NCBI GenBank assembly: GCA_003158745.1
Contig: PMLC01000150.1
Span: forward strand, 1-64,000
Direction: 5' to 3'
DNA from: Acidobacteriota bacterium
GTDB taxonomy: Bacteria > Acidobacteriota > Thermoanaerobaculia > Thermoanaerobaculales > Thermoanaerobaculaceae
DNA: 64,000 nt
Position 1 is the first letter of the stretch; the number at the start of each line of letters is the position of its first letter. The translations under genes were made by a program, and so were the position numbers. This document shows positions 16,088 through 23,741 of this stretch, in pieces. The notes beneath the pieces are model-generated. The model had not been told where the DNA came from, ran no database searches, and was given only the letters and a program-made list of their open reading frames with translations.

Positions 16088-16480
16088 ATGGCCATGACGC
16101 GACGTACCACCAAGAGACAGGCTACAGGGAACGCCGCGGCCGTTGCGAATCGTCCGACCGCGGGGATTCGCTCGACACGGCGAGCCGGCGCAGCAACCAG
16201 GGGTCGGGCATTGCCGGCCGAGCAGCTCGTCACGGGCATTTTGGATGTGAAGAAGGCCCTCGACGAGGCTGTTGCTCAGTTCTCGGCCCGGGTCAGCGGC
16301 CAGCTCGGCGAGGTGTTGCGGGCTCTTGAGGGCCGCGAGCCGGCCGCGAAAGGCACGATCAAAGCTCTGGTTGAGCGGGTGCGGGAGCTCAAACTCAAGC
16401 CGGAGAAAGGACGCCTGAAGGACCTGATGCGCCTGCACGACCTTGCCGAGGACCTGGTCGACATGCTGCCCAGGCGGTGA
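16088..16480 (+). CDS. Small basic protein of unknown function
   Basis: A 130-residue protein with two parts. Residues 1-45 are rich in Arg, Lys, Ala and Thr (MTRRTTKRQATGN, RSTRRAGAATRGRALP) and probably disordered. The rest is helical and ends in KPEKGRLKDLMRLHDLAEDL. No family is recognised. The basic tail recalls tails on polyphosphate- or DNA-associated proteins such as PhaM or AlgP, but that is only an analogy. GGAGGGAG sits 8 bases before the ATG at 16088, so I use it rather than the track's 16067. It lies 33 bases after ppx and 18 bases before the phosphoesterase gene, so the three are probably one operon. Confidence 0.65.
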   Translation: MAMTRRTTKRQATGNAAAVANRPTAGIRSTRRAGAATRGRALPAEQLVTGILDVKKALDEAVAQFSARVSGQLGEVLRALEGREPAAKGTIKALVERVRELKLKPEKGRLKDLMRLHDLAEDLVDMLPRR

Positions 16481-16498
16481 CCCAAAAGCCCCAACGCG

Positions 16499-17179
16499 AT
16501 GCGCATCGCCGTCCTCTCGGACATTCACGCGAACCTCGAGGCGCTCGAGGCGGCGCTCGCCGATCTCGAAGATCGTGAGGCCGAGACCGTACTGGTCGCC
16601 GGCGATCTCGTCGGGGACGGGCCAGACCCAGCAGGCGTGGTGAAACTCTTGCGAACGAGGACGTTTGCCACCATCCGGGGCAACGTCGACAACAAGGTCG
16701 TCGCCACGGCGGCACTCCCCGAGGCACAACAAGCTGTGCTGCTGGAAAAGAAGAAGAGGGCCGATCTGGTCCGGACCGCCAGACAGCTCGGCCGCACCAA
16801 CCTGAGGTGGCTTGAGAGACTGCCCACCGCACTCACGCTGCGGTTCGAGGGAAAAGTGCTGCAGCTCGTTCATGGCTCACCGTTGGGCGACACCGACTAC
16901 ATCTTCCCGAGCCTCACCTCGAGGGCGCTTGCAGCGAAGTTGGGTTCCAACCAGCCCGACGTGCTGGTGTGCGGCCACTCCCACATCCCGTTCGCCAGGC
17001 GCATTCGCGGCGTGACGGTTGTCAACGCCGGCTCTGTTGGCCGTCCTGTCGACGGGGACCCTCGCGGTTCCTACGCTCTTGTGGAGATCGAACGGGACCA
17101 GCCTCCGCGGGCGCGGATCGTGCGCTTTTCGTACCCCTTCGAGAGATCCCGCGCGCGGATCATTCCAAGACAAGGTTGA
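16499..17179 (+). CDS. YfcE/MJ0936-type metallophosphoesterase
   Basis: A 226-residue calcineurin-like phosphodiesterase. Metal-binding motifs are in order: RIAVLSDIHANLEALEAAL (D-x-H), LVAGDLVGDGP (GD), TIRGNVDNKVV (GN, with VDN replacing the usual HD), VHGSPLGDT, and VCGHSHIPFARRI (GHxH). MJ0936/YfcE enzymes hydrolyse phosphodiesters with Mn or Ni; the natural substrate is unknown. The missing His in the GNHD motif is a known variation in this subfamily. Its place after ppx and the basic protein gene suggests a link with phosphate metabolism, by context only. It is convergent with the ParA-like gene. Confidence 0.85.
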   Translation: MRIAVLSDIHANLEALEAALADLEDREAETVLVAGDLVGDGPDPAGVVKLLRTRTFATIRGNVDNKVVATAALPEAQQAVLLEKKKRADLVRTARQLGRTNLRWLERLPTALTLRFEGKVLQLVHGSPLGDTDYIFPSLTSRALAAKLGSNQPDVLVCGHSHIPFARRIRGVTVVNAGSVGRPVDGDPRGSYALVEIERDQPPRARIVRFSYPFERSRARIIPRQG

Positions 17180-17219
17180 AGACGTGATCCTCGAATCGAC
17201 CGCCGCTCTGCGGGAGGGC

Positions 17220-17969
17220 TCACGCGCTGAGTGCGATCCGCACTGCGAGCTCTTCCCAGAGTCCCGCAAACGCCTGCGCCGCCTCGCTCACCGGGGCGTA
17301 CGTCAGGAGTGGGGCTCGGTGAAGCCCCATCTTCTCAACCACACTGGCTGCGGGGATGGTGGCTCGAAGGAAACTCTCATCGGCGTGACACCACTCGAGA
17401 GCCTCCCTGTGCATCGTTTTTCGCCGGTCCACCATGGAGAGAAAGGGCAACACCAGAAGGTCGCGCTTGCCAACCTTCGCTGCGAACGAGCGTACCTGAT
17501 CGAGGCTTCGAAGCGAGAGTGTGGTTGGGATGACCGGCACCAGCAGCGCGTCGGCGGCACGCAGCACGCTCTCACTCGCCAGCGACACCGACGGAGGGCA
17601 GTCGAGAATGACCGCGTCGTACTCGTCGGCCAGTGGGGCAAGCTTGAGAGCGAGCCGTTTGGCAGGACCCCGGCGGCCATCGAGGTCGAGGTCAAAGCGG
17701 CGATACGAGAAATCGGCCGGCAGCAGGTCGAGGTTGTCGAAATCCGTTCCGCGGATCCAACGCCGGAGTTCGGCCGACCGTCGCAGCAGCTTCCGTCCTC
17801 CACCCTTGACCTTCGGCTTGACCCGAAAGTAGAAGCTGGCTGCACCCTGAGGGTCCAGATCCCAGAGCAGAGTGCGCCACCCCTCTGCTGCGGCCAGGGC
17901 AGCGAGGTTCACCGCGGCTGCCGTCTTCCCTACGCCCCCCTTGATCGTCCACACGGCCACGACGCGCAT
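17220..17969 (-). CDS. ParA-family ATPase coupled to CHAD gene
   Basis: A 249-residue ParA/MinD-type ATPase. The deviant Walker A is AVWTIKGGVGKTAAAVNLAA at the very N-terminus, followed by the switch I region LLWDLDPQGAASFYF and Walker B DAVILDCPPSVSLAS; VPVIPTTLSLRSLDQV matches later family blocks. There is no N-terminal DNA-binding extension, so it is a short orphan ParA like those that position cellular cargoes (McdA, PpfA, FlhG types). The start ATG at 17969 overlaps the CHAD gene's stop in TGATG, with GGAGG inside the end of that gene, so translation is coupled. The track's 18263 start is only upstream read-through. No ParB gene is nearby, so chromosome partition is unlikely as its job here. 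Confidence 0.88.
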   Translation of the reverse strand: MRVVAVWTIKGGVGKTAAAVNLAALAAAEGWRTLLWDLDPQGAASFYFRVKPKVKGGGRKLLRRSAELRRWIRGTDFDNLDLLPADFSYRRFDLDLDGRRGPAKRLALKLAPLADEYDAVILDCPPSVSLASESVLRAADALLVPVIPTTLSLRSLDQVRSFAAKVGKRDLLVLPFLSMVDRRKTMHREALEWCHADESFLRATIPAASVVEKMGLHRAPLLTYAPVSEAAQAFAGLWEELAVRIALSA

Positions 17970-19516
17970 CACTCGCCTCCGCGTCCCTGGACCAGGTGCA
18001 CGAACCGACGCCTGACATTGGGCGAAGCGAACGTCGCAAGGCGGGCCAGAACCCTCTCCGCTTCGGCCGTTTGCCGGCGCTCGAGCTCGGCCACCAGACG
18101 GCCCATCGTAAGAAGCGTGGCGGCGCCCGCCCCCCCACGCAGCACCTCGTCGGCAAGGCCGGCCAGTCGCTCGCGCTGGAGCCACGCGTCGTGGTAATTG
18201 CCGAGGCTGTCCTGCACGAGTTTGAGTTCGGCGACCAGGGCGCCAGTCGCTTCGGCATGCCACAGGCTCGAAAAGAACTCGAGGAGGTATCGGAGCTTCT
18301 TGGCGTCGATCCGCAGCCGGTGCAGCTCGGCCGCCGGGGCATTCGGCTCAAGGGCGGCGGCGCACGACGAGAGCCGGCGGTACGCCTGCAGGACATGCTT
18401 GGATGCAACCTCCGCGACGGGGACGGCGCCGAGTTCACCCCCCAGGAGACGACGGCGCAGGAGCCTCTTCCAGCCTCGCAGCAAGGCTGCAAACCGCGTG
18501 GACTCGAGAACCGCGACGAGATCCCGGTGTGCGACCTCCCGCTCCGCGCGCAGAAGTTGGCTCACTGGGGCGAGCACGTCGCCATGCTCTTGCGTGAACG
18601 ACAACCGACGGTGCGCGATCTCGAGCAGGAACACGTCGAGGTCGCGGCACGGGTTCGTGGCCGTGGCCAACCAGCGGAACTCCTCCGCGAAAGGCGCCAC
18701 CACGTCGACGGGAAGCACATCCATAAGCTGGCCAATGCAAGTCCGCGTCCGGCGTGTCGCCACCCGGAGATCGTGGAGGAACTCCGTGTCAAGATTGCGC
18801 ACGGTTCCGGCCACGTTTGCCTCCAGCGTCGAGATCAACTGCGCCAAGATGCGACGCACCGCGTGCTCGGCCGGTTCGGCCGGACGAAGCAAGACCGTCA
18901 CCTTGGAGCTGTAGTCTCCCGGCTCGCGGTCCGCGGCCGCGGCCGCCTCGACGAGCCCGTCATCACCGCGAGCTTCCACCCCGGCGAGTGCGCGCAGACG
19001 GTCGGCGACGCTTTCGCCGGCCGCAGCGTAGCCGAGCAGGGGCTCCACGGTTATGCGGCGGTGTCGAGAGCCGGATGGTGCCCCATCGCGCAACGGCTGG
19101 ACGCTGTCGAACCAGATCCGTACCAGGGTTTTCCCTTCTCCGTCGAGGATGCGCAGCAGGCGCCGCTGGACGCTCGCTTCGCCGACGACGAGCAGCGCTC
19201 GCTCACCCGCAGCGGCGCCTACCTGACGTCGCAGCGGACCCTCCGGAAGGTCTTGAGCGAACGCGACCCCACGATGAAGCGGGGCTCGCCGGGGTGGTCG
19301 GTCGTCCCCGGGCTCCCAGCGAGCGAACGTCCGATCGCCTTCGATCTCCAGAGTGAGACGACCGCCGTGCCGCCACAACCCCCAGTCGAATGTGTCGAGG
19401 TGCCGCCGGAGGATCCTGTGCAGCGCCGCCGCCGCAATGGAGCAATTAGGGGCGAGAACTTGAGCAATGCGCCTCACCGCGACTCTACCGACCACCTGGA
19501 ACTGATATGAGGTCAA
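17969..19516 (-). CDS. CHAD-domain protein with degenerate CYTH-like N-terminus
   Basis: A 515-residue protein. The C-terminal half is a CHAD domain, a histidine- and arginine-rich helical bundle known to bind polyphosphate: FLHDLRVATRRTRTCIGQLM, ATNPCRDLDVFLLEIAHRR, HRLRIDAKKLRYLLEFFSSL and VQDSLGNYHDAWLQRERLAG are all typical. The N-terminal part (LTLEIEGDRTFARW ... RRLLRILDGEGKTLVRIWFD) looks like a weakly conserved CYTH (triphosphate tunnel) domain, often fused to CHAD. CHAD proteins in other bacteria sit on polyphosphate granules. The gene is first in a two-gene operon with the ParA-like gene. An IS630 element sits 170 bases upstream, between it and ppk1. Confidence 0.85.
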   Translation of the reverse strand: MTSYQFQVVGRVAVRRIAQVLAPNCSIAAAALHRILRRHLDTFDWGLWRHGGRLTLEIEGDRTFARWEPGDDRPPRRAPLHRGVAFAQDLPEGPLRRQVGAAAGERALLVVGEASVQRRLLRILDGEGKTLVRIWFDSVQPLRDGAPSGSRHRRITVEPLLGYAAAGESVADRLRALAGVEARGDDGLVEAAAAADREPGDYSSKVTVLLRPAEPAEHAVRRILAQLISTLEANVAGTVRNLDTEFLHDLRVATRRTRTCIGQLMDVLPVDVVAPFAEEFRWLATATNPCRDLDVFLLEIAHRRLSFTQEHGDVLAPVSQLLRAEREVAHRDLVAVLESTRFAALLRGWKRLLRRRLLGGELGAVPVAEVASKHVLQAYRRLSSCAAALEPNAPAAELHRLRIDAKKLRYLLEFFSSLWHAEATGALVAELKLVQDSLGNYHDAWLQRERLAGLADEVLRGGAGAATLLTMGRLVAELERRQTAEAERVLARLATFASPNVRRRFVHLVQGRGGE

Positions 19517-19673
19517 GCTGCCTCACTCGGCCAACGCTGAGCGTCTCGTTCTTCGCTGTATGCTCGGCCTTCTTGTATCATTCTAATGCACGAAGTGGGC
19601 ATGGCATGAGGTTCGGATGACCAGAATCAGACCGTCTTCAGGATGCGCCGCCGCGTTTCGGCGAGCGGAGCGC

Positions 19674-20790
19674 TAGTGTAGTGACTCAAGCTGATGTTGT
19701 CTTATCGAGGCAGGTGCGTGCGCGGCCGACTTTGGCGATGATCTGTTGAACGGTGGCGGCCCAGACGAAGGGTCGAGGGTGATCGTTGTGGGCGCTGATG
19801 TAGGTCTCGATGGCTGCAATCAGGTCGGCGACGCTGGTAAAGGCGCTGCGGCGGATCTGCTTGTCGGTCAGATCGCGGAAGAACCGTTCGACCAAGTTGA
19901 GCCACGAGGAGCTAGTCGGGATGAAGTGGATGTGGAAGCGAGAATGGCGCGCGAGCCAAGCCTTGACCTTGGGATGCTTGTGGGTGGCGTAGTTGTCGGC
20001 GATGACGTGGAGGTCGAGGTCGGCGGGCGTCTGGGCGTCGATCAGCTTGAGGAACTTGATCCACTCCTGGTGGCGGTGCCGGGCCATACAGGTCGAGATC
20101 ACCTTATCGTTGGGCAGTTCCAAGGCAGCGAACAGGGTCGTCGTGCCGTGCCGTTTGTAGTCGTGGGTCATCGTGCCGCACCGGCCCGGGCGCAGCGGGA
20201 GGTCGGGCCGTGTGCGATCAAGCGCTTGGATCTGACTCTTCTCGTCGGCGCTCAGCGCCAGGGCGAGCTCGGGCGGGTTGAGGTAAAGCCCCACCACGTC
20301 CTCGAGCTTCTCCAGGAATCGGGGGTCGTTACTGAGCTTGAAGGTGCGGACCCGATGCGGTTTCAGGTCGTACGCCTTCCAGATCCGCTGAACCATGGAG
20401 TGGCTCACCCCAAGGTGAGCGGCCAGCCTCCGTGTTGTCCACTGCGTCGCGTGCGGCGGCTTGGTTTGCGTCGTCGTCTCGACGATCAACGCCTCAACGC
20501 GACGGCGCTGCCGCGGCGGACGACCACCGCGCGGAGCATCCTTGGCGATCCCTGCCAAGCCCTTGGTAAGGAACCGCCTCCGCCACAACCCCACGGTCTG
20601 CCGACTCGTGCCCAGCTGCGCCGCAATCTCCAGGTTCTGCGCCCAGTGGGCGGCCATCATCACAATCCGTGCCCGCAACACAAGCCGTGCCGGCGTGCTT
20701 CGGCCTCGCGCCCAGCGCATCAGCACCTTTCGATCGTCCTCGGTAAGCTCGATTCGCTTCGCAACGCGCATGCCCTATTCAACTACAAGA
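19674..20790 (-). mobile_element. IS630-family insertion sequence
   Basis: An intact transposase gene (19686-20771) fills the element. Short imperfect terminal matches are visible: TAGTGTAGTGACTC at the left and, on the opposite strand, TCTTGTAGTTGAAT at the right, sharing TGTAGT. IS630 elements insert at TA and a TA is present at 19674. The exact right boundary cannot be fixed. It separates the CHAD-ParA operon from ppk1 and may have displaced the native ppk1 promoter. Confidence 0.7.
19686..20771 (-). CDS. IS630-family transposase
   Basis: A complete 361-residue transposase. The N-terminal helix-turn-helix region includes LEIAAQLGTSRQTVGLWRRRF and a second winged part (RLAAHLGVSHSMVQRIWKAY). 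The DDE catalytic residues are in ALALSADEKSQIQALDRT (first Asp), LHVIADNYATHKHPKVKAWL (second Asp) and SWLNLVERFFRDLTDKQIRR (Glu). No frameshift or stop is present, so the element may still be active. It differs from the remnant at 781-1265. The start at 20771 leaves only about 40 bases to ppk1. Confidence 0.93.
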   Translation of the reverse strand: MRVAKRIELTEDDRKVLMRWARGRSTPARLVLRARIVMMAAHWAQNLEIAAQLGTSRQTVGLWRRRFLTKGLAGIAKDAPRGGRPPRQRRRVEALIVETTTQTKPPHATQWTTRRLAAHLGVSHSMVQRIWKAYDLKPHRVRTFKLSNDPRFLEKLEDVVGLYLNPPELALALSADEKSQIQALDRTRPDLPLRPGRCGTMTHDYKRHGTTTLFAALELPNDKVISTCMARHRHQEWIKFLKLIDAQTPADLDLHVIADNYATHKHPKVKAWLARHSRFHIHFIPTSSSWLNLVERFFRDLTDKQIRRSAFTSVADLIAAIETYISAHNDHPRPFVWAATVQQIIAKVGRARTCLDKTTSA

Positions 20791-20812
20791 CTGCCCATAT
20801 GGTAAGCTATTT

Positions 20813-22975
20813 ATGAGGCACACCGCTAGGATGGCCCGAACAGCGAAATCCACGCCGTCAGTTGGTCCCGAGGCCTTTCTGAATCGGGAACTCTCATGGC
20901 TCTCCTTCGCGCGGCGGGTCCTGGCATTTGTGGCAGACCCCAACGTCCCCCTGCTCGAGCGGGTGAAGTTCGCGGGGATCATGGGGATGCTCCACGACGA
21001 GTTCTTCATGAAGCGGATGGGCGGCCTCAAGCGGCAGGTGAAGATGAAGCTCGACAAGCGGTCGCTCGACGGACGCACCCCGACGGAGGAGTTCCGGGCC
21101 TGTCGCGACGAGATCCTCGAGCAGATGGTCGAGCTTGCCCGCGTCGTCAACGGCGAGATCCGACCTGCTTTGGCCGCAGCTGGCATCCCTATCCTCGACT
21201 ACGGGACACTGGCGAAGAAGGACAAGAGCCACCTGTCGACCACATTCGCGCGGACAATTTTGCCGATCCTGACACCCCTCGCGGTCGATGCCGAACACCC
21301 GTTTCCTTTCATCTCGAACCTGGGCTTCAACCTGGCGGTGAAGGTAGCTCTCCGGAGAAGCGAGAGGTTCGTCAGGATCAAGGTCCCGGCCAACAGGGGG
21401 CGCTGGGTGCCGCTCCCGGGCGGCGGGGTCGTGCCGCTCGAGCAGGTGATCGCCGCGAATCTCGACCATCTCTTCCCCGAGGAGCGCGTCGTGGGGGTGT
21501 GGTTCTTTAGGGTGACACGCGGCATCGAGGGGGACGCGAGCCAGGAAGACCGGCACGATGACGCCGAGCAAACGGCGACGCCAGGGAGCATCATCAGCCA
21601 GGTGACGGACGAGCTCAAGGCGCGTCGCTTCGCCGGCGTTGTGCGTCTGGAGGTCTCCCCAGACATGCCGCGGGGTCTTCGCACCTGGCTGACCCAGCAA
21701 CTGGGTGTCCAAGCGGAGGATCTCTACACCCCCGAGTACTTCCTCGGTCTTGCCGACCTGCTCTCGTTCAAGGTGGACAATCGCGCCGATCTGCGCGACC
21801 GGCCTCATGTGGCCGTCACGCACCCTCGCCTGGTCGGGCTCGAGAAGGCGGGAGCCGAGGAGTTCTTCGCCGAGATCCGGCAGGGCGACATTCTCCTCCA
21901 CCACCCATACCAGAGCTTCGACACGTCGGTGCTGCGCTTCCTCCAGCTCGCGGCAACCGATCCCAAGGTGCTGGCCATCAAGCTGACCATTTACCGCACC
22001 TCAGCGGACTCTCCGATCGTTCGAGCGCTCGCCGAGGCGGCTCGAGCCGGCAAGCAGGTCGCGGTCCTCGTCGAGATCACTGCTCGGTTTGACGAAGCCC
22101 CCAACATCGCATGGGGACGCTTGTTGGAACGCGAGGGCGCTCACGTCGCCTACGGTGTGGAGAAGCTCAAGACCCATGTGAAGCTCGCCTTGGTCGTGCG
22201 AGAGGAGCCCGACGGCATCAGGAGCTACGTGCACGTCGGCACCGGCAACTACCACACCGGTACGGCAAAGCTCTACGAGGACATCGGGATCCTGTCCTGC
22301 GAGCCGAAGCTTGCCAATGATGTCGCCTCCGTCTTCAACGAACTCACGGGATCGACCCCGCCTCGGGATTTCAACCGCCTGCTTGTCGCTCCGACCTTCA
22401 TGCGGGAGAGGTTCTCGACCCTGATCCGCCGCGAAGCCCAGCACGCGGCCGAGGGGCGGCGTTCGGGAATCCGCGCCAAGATGAACCAACTCCAGGACCC
22501 TGCGCTCATTCGCGAGTTGTATGCCGCAAGTCGGGCGGGTGTGCCTATCACCCTCAACATCCGGGGCCTCTGCTGCCTGAGACCGGGGGTCCCTGGCCTG
22601 TCTGAGAACATTCGTGTCTACTCGGTCCTGGGCCGTTTCCTCGAACATGCGCGCATCTACTGCTTCACGAATGGAGGCGCACCGGAATATTACATCGGTT
22701 CGGCCGACTGGATGAAGCGCAACCTTGATCACCGCGTGGAGACCGTCGCACCTGTATGTGACCCCACTCTCCAAGAAGAGCTCCGCGCGATCTTGGACGT
22801 CTACGACGCGGACAACACCAGCGCCTGGGACCTGCGGACGGACGGGACATATGCGCGCCGGACGCCGAGTGAGGGCGATTCGGGAAGGTCTGCCCAGGCC
22901 GTCCTCGAGAGTCTCGCACATGGCGGTGCCGCTCCTGAGCACGACGCCGAGTCGGAGGACGAGGCGACAGCCTAA
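20813..22975 (+). CDS. ppk1: Polyphosphate kinase 1
   Basis: A 720-residue PPK1, which polymerises the gamma-phosphate of ATP into polyphosphate. The N-domain opens FLNRELSWLSFARRVLAFV. The head domain holds FPFISNLGFNLAVKV. The two phospholipase-D-like catalytic domains show LKTHVKLALVVR, RSYVHVGTGNYHTGTAKLYE (the autophosphorylated His region) and HARIYCFTNGGAPEYYIGSADW (the second conserved His). The length is normal for the family. The ATG at 20813 is used; the one at 20831 (MARTAKS) is an alternative, as neither has a strong Shine-Dalgarno. The IS630 element ends only about 20-40 bases upstream, so transcription may start within the element. The acidic C-terminal tail (HDAESEDEATA) is not conserved. 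Confidence 0.96.
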   Translation: MRHTARMARTAKSTPSVGPEAFLNRELSWLSFARRVLAFVADPNVPLLERVKFAGIMGMLHDEFFMKRMGGLKRQVKMKLDKRSLDGRTPTEEFRACRDEILEQMVELARVVNGEIRPALAAAGIPILDYGTLAKKDKSHLSTTFARTILPILTPLAVDAEHPFPFISNLGFNLAVKVALRRSERFVRIKVPANRGRWVPLPGGGVVPLEQVIAANLDHLFPEERVVGVWFFRVTRGIEGDASQEDRHDDAEQTATPGSIISQVTDELKARRFAGVVRLEVSPDMPRGLRTWLTQQLGVQAEDLYTPEYFLGLADLLSFKVDNRADLRDRPHVAVTHPRLVGLEKAGAEEFFAEIRQGDILLHHPYQSFDTSVLRFLQLAATDPKVLAIKLTIYRTSADSPIVRALAEAARAGKQVAVLVEITARFDEAPNIAWGRLLEREGAHVAYGVEKLKTHVKLALVVREEPDGIRSYVHVGTGNYHTGTAKLYEDIGILSCEPKLANDVASVFNELTGSTPPRDFNRLLVAPTFMRERFSTLIRREAQHAAEGRRSGIRAKMNQLQDPALIRELYAASRAGVPITLNIRGLCCLRPGVPGLSENIRVYSVLGRFLEHARIYCFTNGGAPEYYIGSADWMKRNLDHRVETVAPVCDPTLQEELRAILDVYDADNTSAWDLRTDGTYARRTPSEGDSGRSAQAVLESLAHGGAAPEHDAESEDEATA

Positions 22976-23050
22976 CGCCGGCTGCGACCGCCCGCAACCT
23001 CACACTGCCGTCACACCAGCCACGCTCCGTGCTCACAACCCGGCGGTCAG

Positions 23051-23575
23051 ATGCGGACTGTGAGCCGGGTTCTTGCGCGGTTGGTACTGCTCGTCCTGGC
23101 GCTCGTCGTGCCGTGTCAACAAGCACGGTCGATGGGCACGGGCGGGCACCTCTTCGTGATCGAGCGCAGTCTCAACGCCAACGCCGTGGCGTACGACGTG
23201 GTCACGACCGGGGCCGGTCGGCTCGATCCCGGCTCACCCTTGCGTGCCTACTGGATCATGTGGGCCCAGCGGGACCAGGTGTGTGCGCTCAATCCGCTCG
23301 AGTGATCCCGAGCGTACGGCTACGACATCCGAGCCTGCAGCGAGGACGCCTGTACCATCACGCTGCGGGCTCTTAGAAACAGGCCAATCGTCATCGAGTT
23401 GGGCGGCGGCGCAGCGCGTGCGGTCACCTCGATCGACGACAGGAAAGGGATCCTTCATCGAGTGTTCGTAACGGTCCACAGATCCGGGATTCTCCCGTCG
23501 GTTGATTCGATCGAGTTGTTCGGCGAGAGCTGTGAGACGGCCTACCCCCTCCACGAACGCATCGCGAGGCGATAA
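23051..23575 (+). pseudogene. DUF4833-like exported protein with in-frame TGA
   Basis: The ORF track ends at 23305, but the same frame continues after the TGA (23303-23305) to a TAA at 23575, giving about 174 residues. Residues 1-27 are a signal peptide (VLARLVLLVLALVVPCQQARS). HLFVIERSLNANAVAYDV, RAYWIMWAQ and, beyond the stop, SRAYGYDIRA and GILHRVFVTVHRSG and SIELFGESCETAYPLHERI match the DUF4833 family in order. The TGA replaces a residue in the L-x-x-x-R/Q-x-x-AYG block, where Arg is common, so CGA-to-TGA is the likeliest cause. There is no Cys context and no good SECIS hairpin, so selenocysteine is unlikely. It may be a pseudogene, a read-through gene or a base error. Confidence 0.6.
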
Positions 23576-23741
23576 TCCATGGAGATCGCAGCGGGCTTTC
23601 GGGTGACGAGAGTTGCCTGCCGGTTTGGTTCGCCGAGGCCAAACCCGTCCCCTCCACGCAATCACGCCGGCTCGTCAGCGTGGCGCCAGGGGGGCTGAAA
23701 TGACCTCCTGTGCGGCGATAATCGAGGGGGGGGTCGAGACC

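Noticed and set aside
15014-16873. Minus-strand 619-residue ORF opposite ppx
   Set aside because: Antisense shadow; ppx on the plus strand carries full family motifs.
17996-19510. Plus-strand 504-residue ORF opposite the CHAD gene
   Set aside because: Antisense shadow; CHAD motifs are on the minus strand.
19746-20816. Plus-strand 356-residue ORF within the IS630 element
   Set aside because: Antisense to a complete DDE transposase, with no motif of its own.
23303-23305. Second selenocysteine codon in the DUF4833-like gene
   Set aside because: The residue expected there is Arg-like, not Cys, and the sequence after the TGA lacks a good stem with a GGU loop.
7541-23575. TGA reassigned to a sense codon in this organism (alternative genetic code)
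   Set aside because: TGA is the normal stop at many junctions, such as the TGATG and ATGA overlaps of the division operon and the CHAD-ParA pair. Only two frames contain internal TGA.
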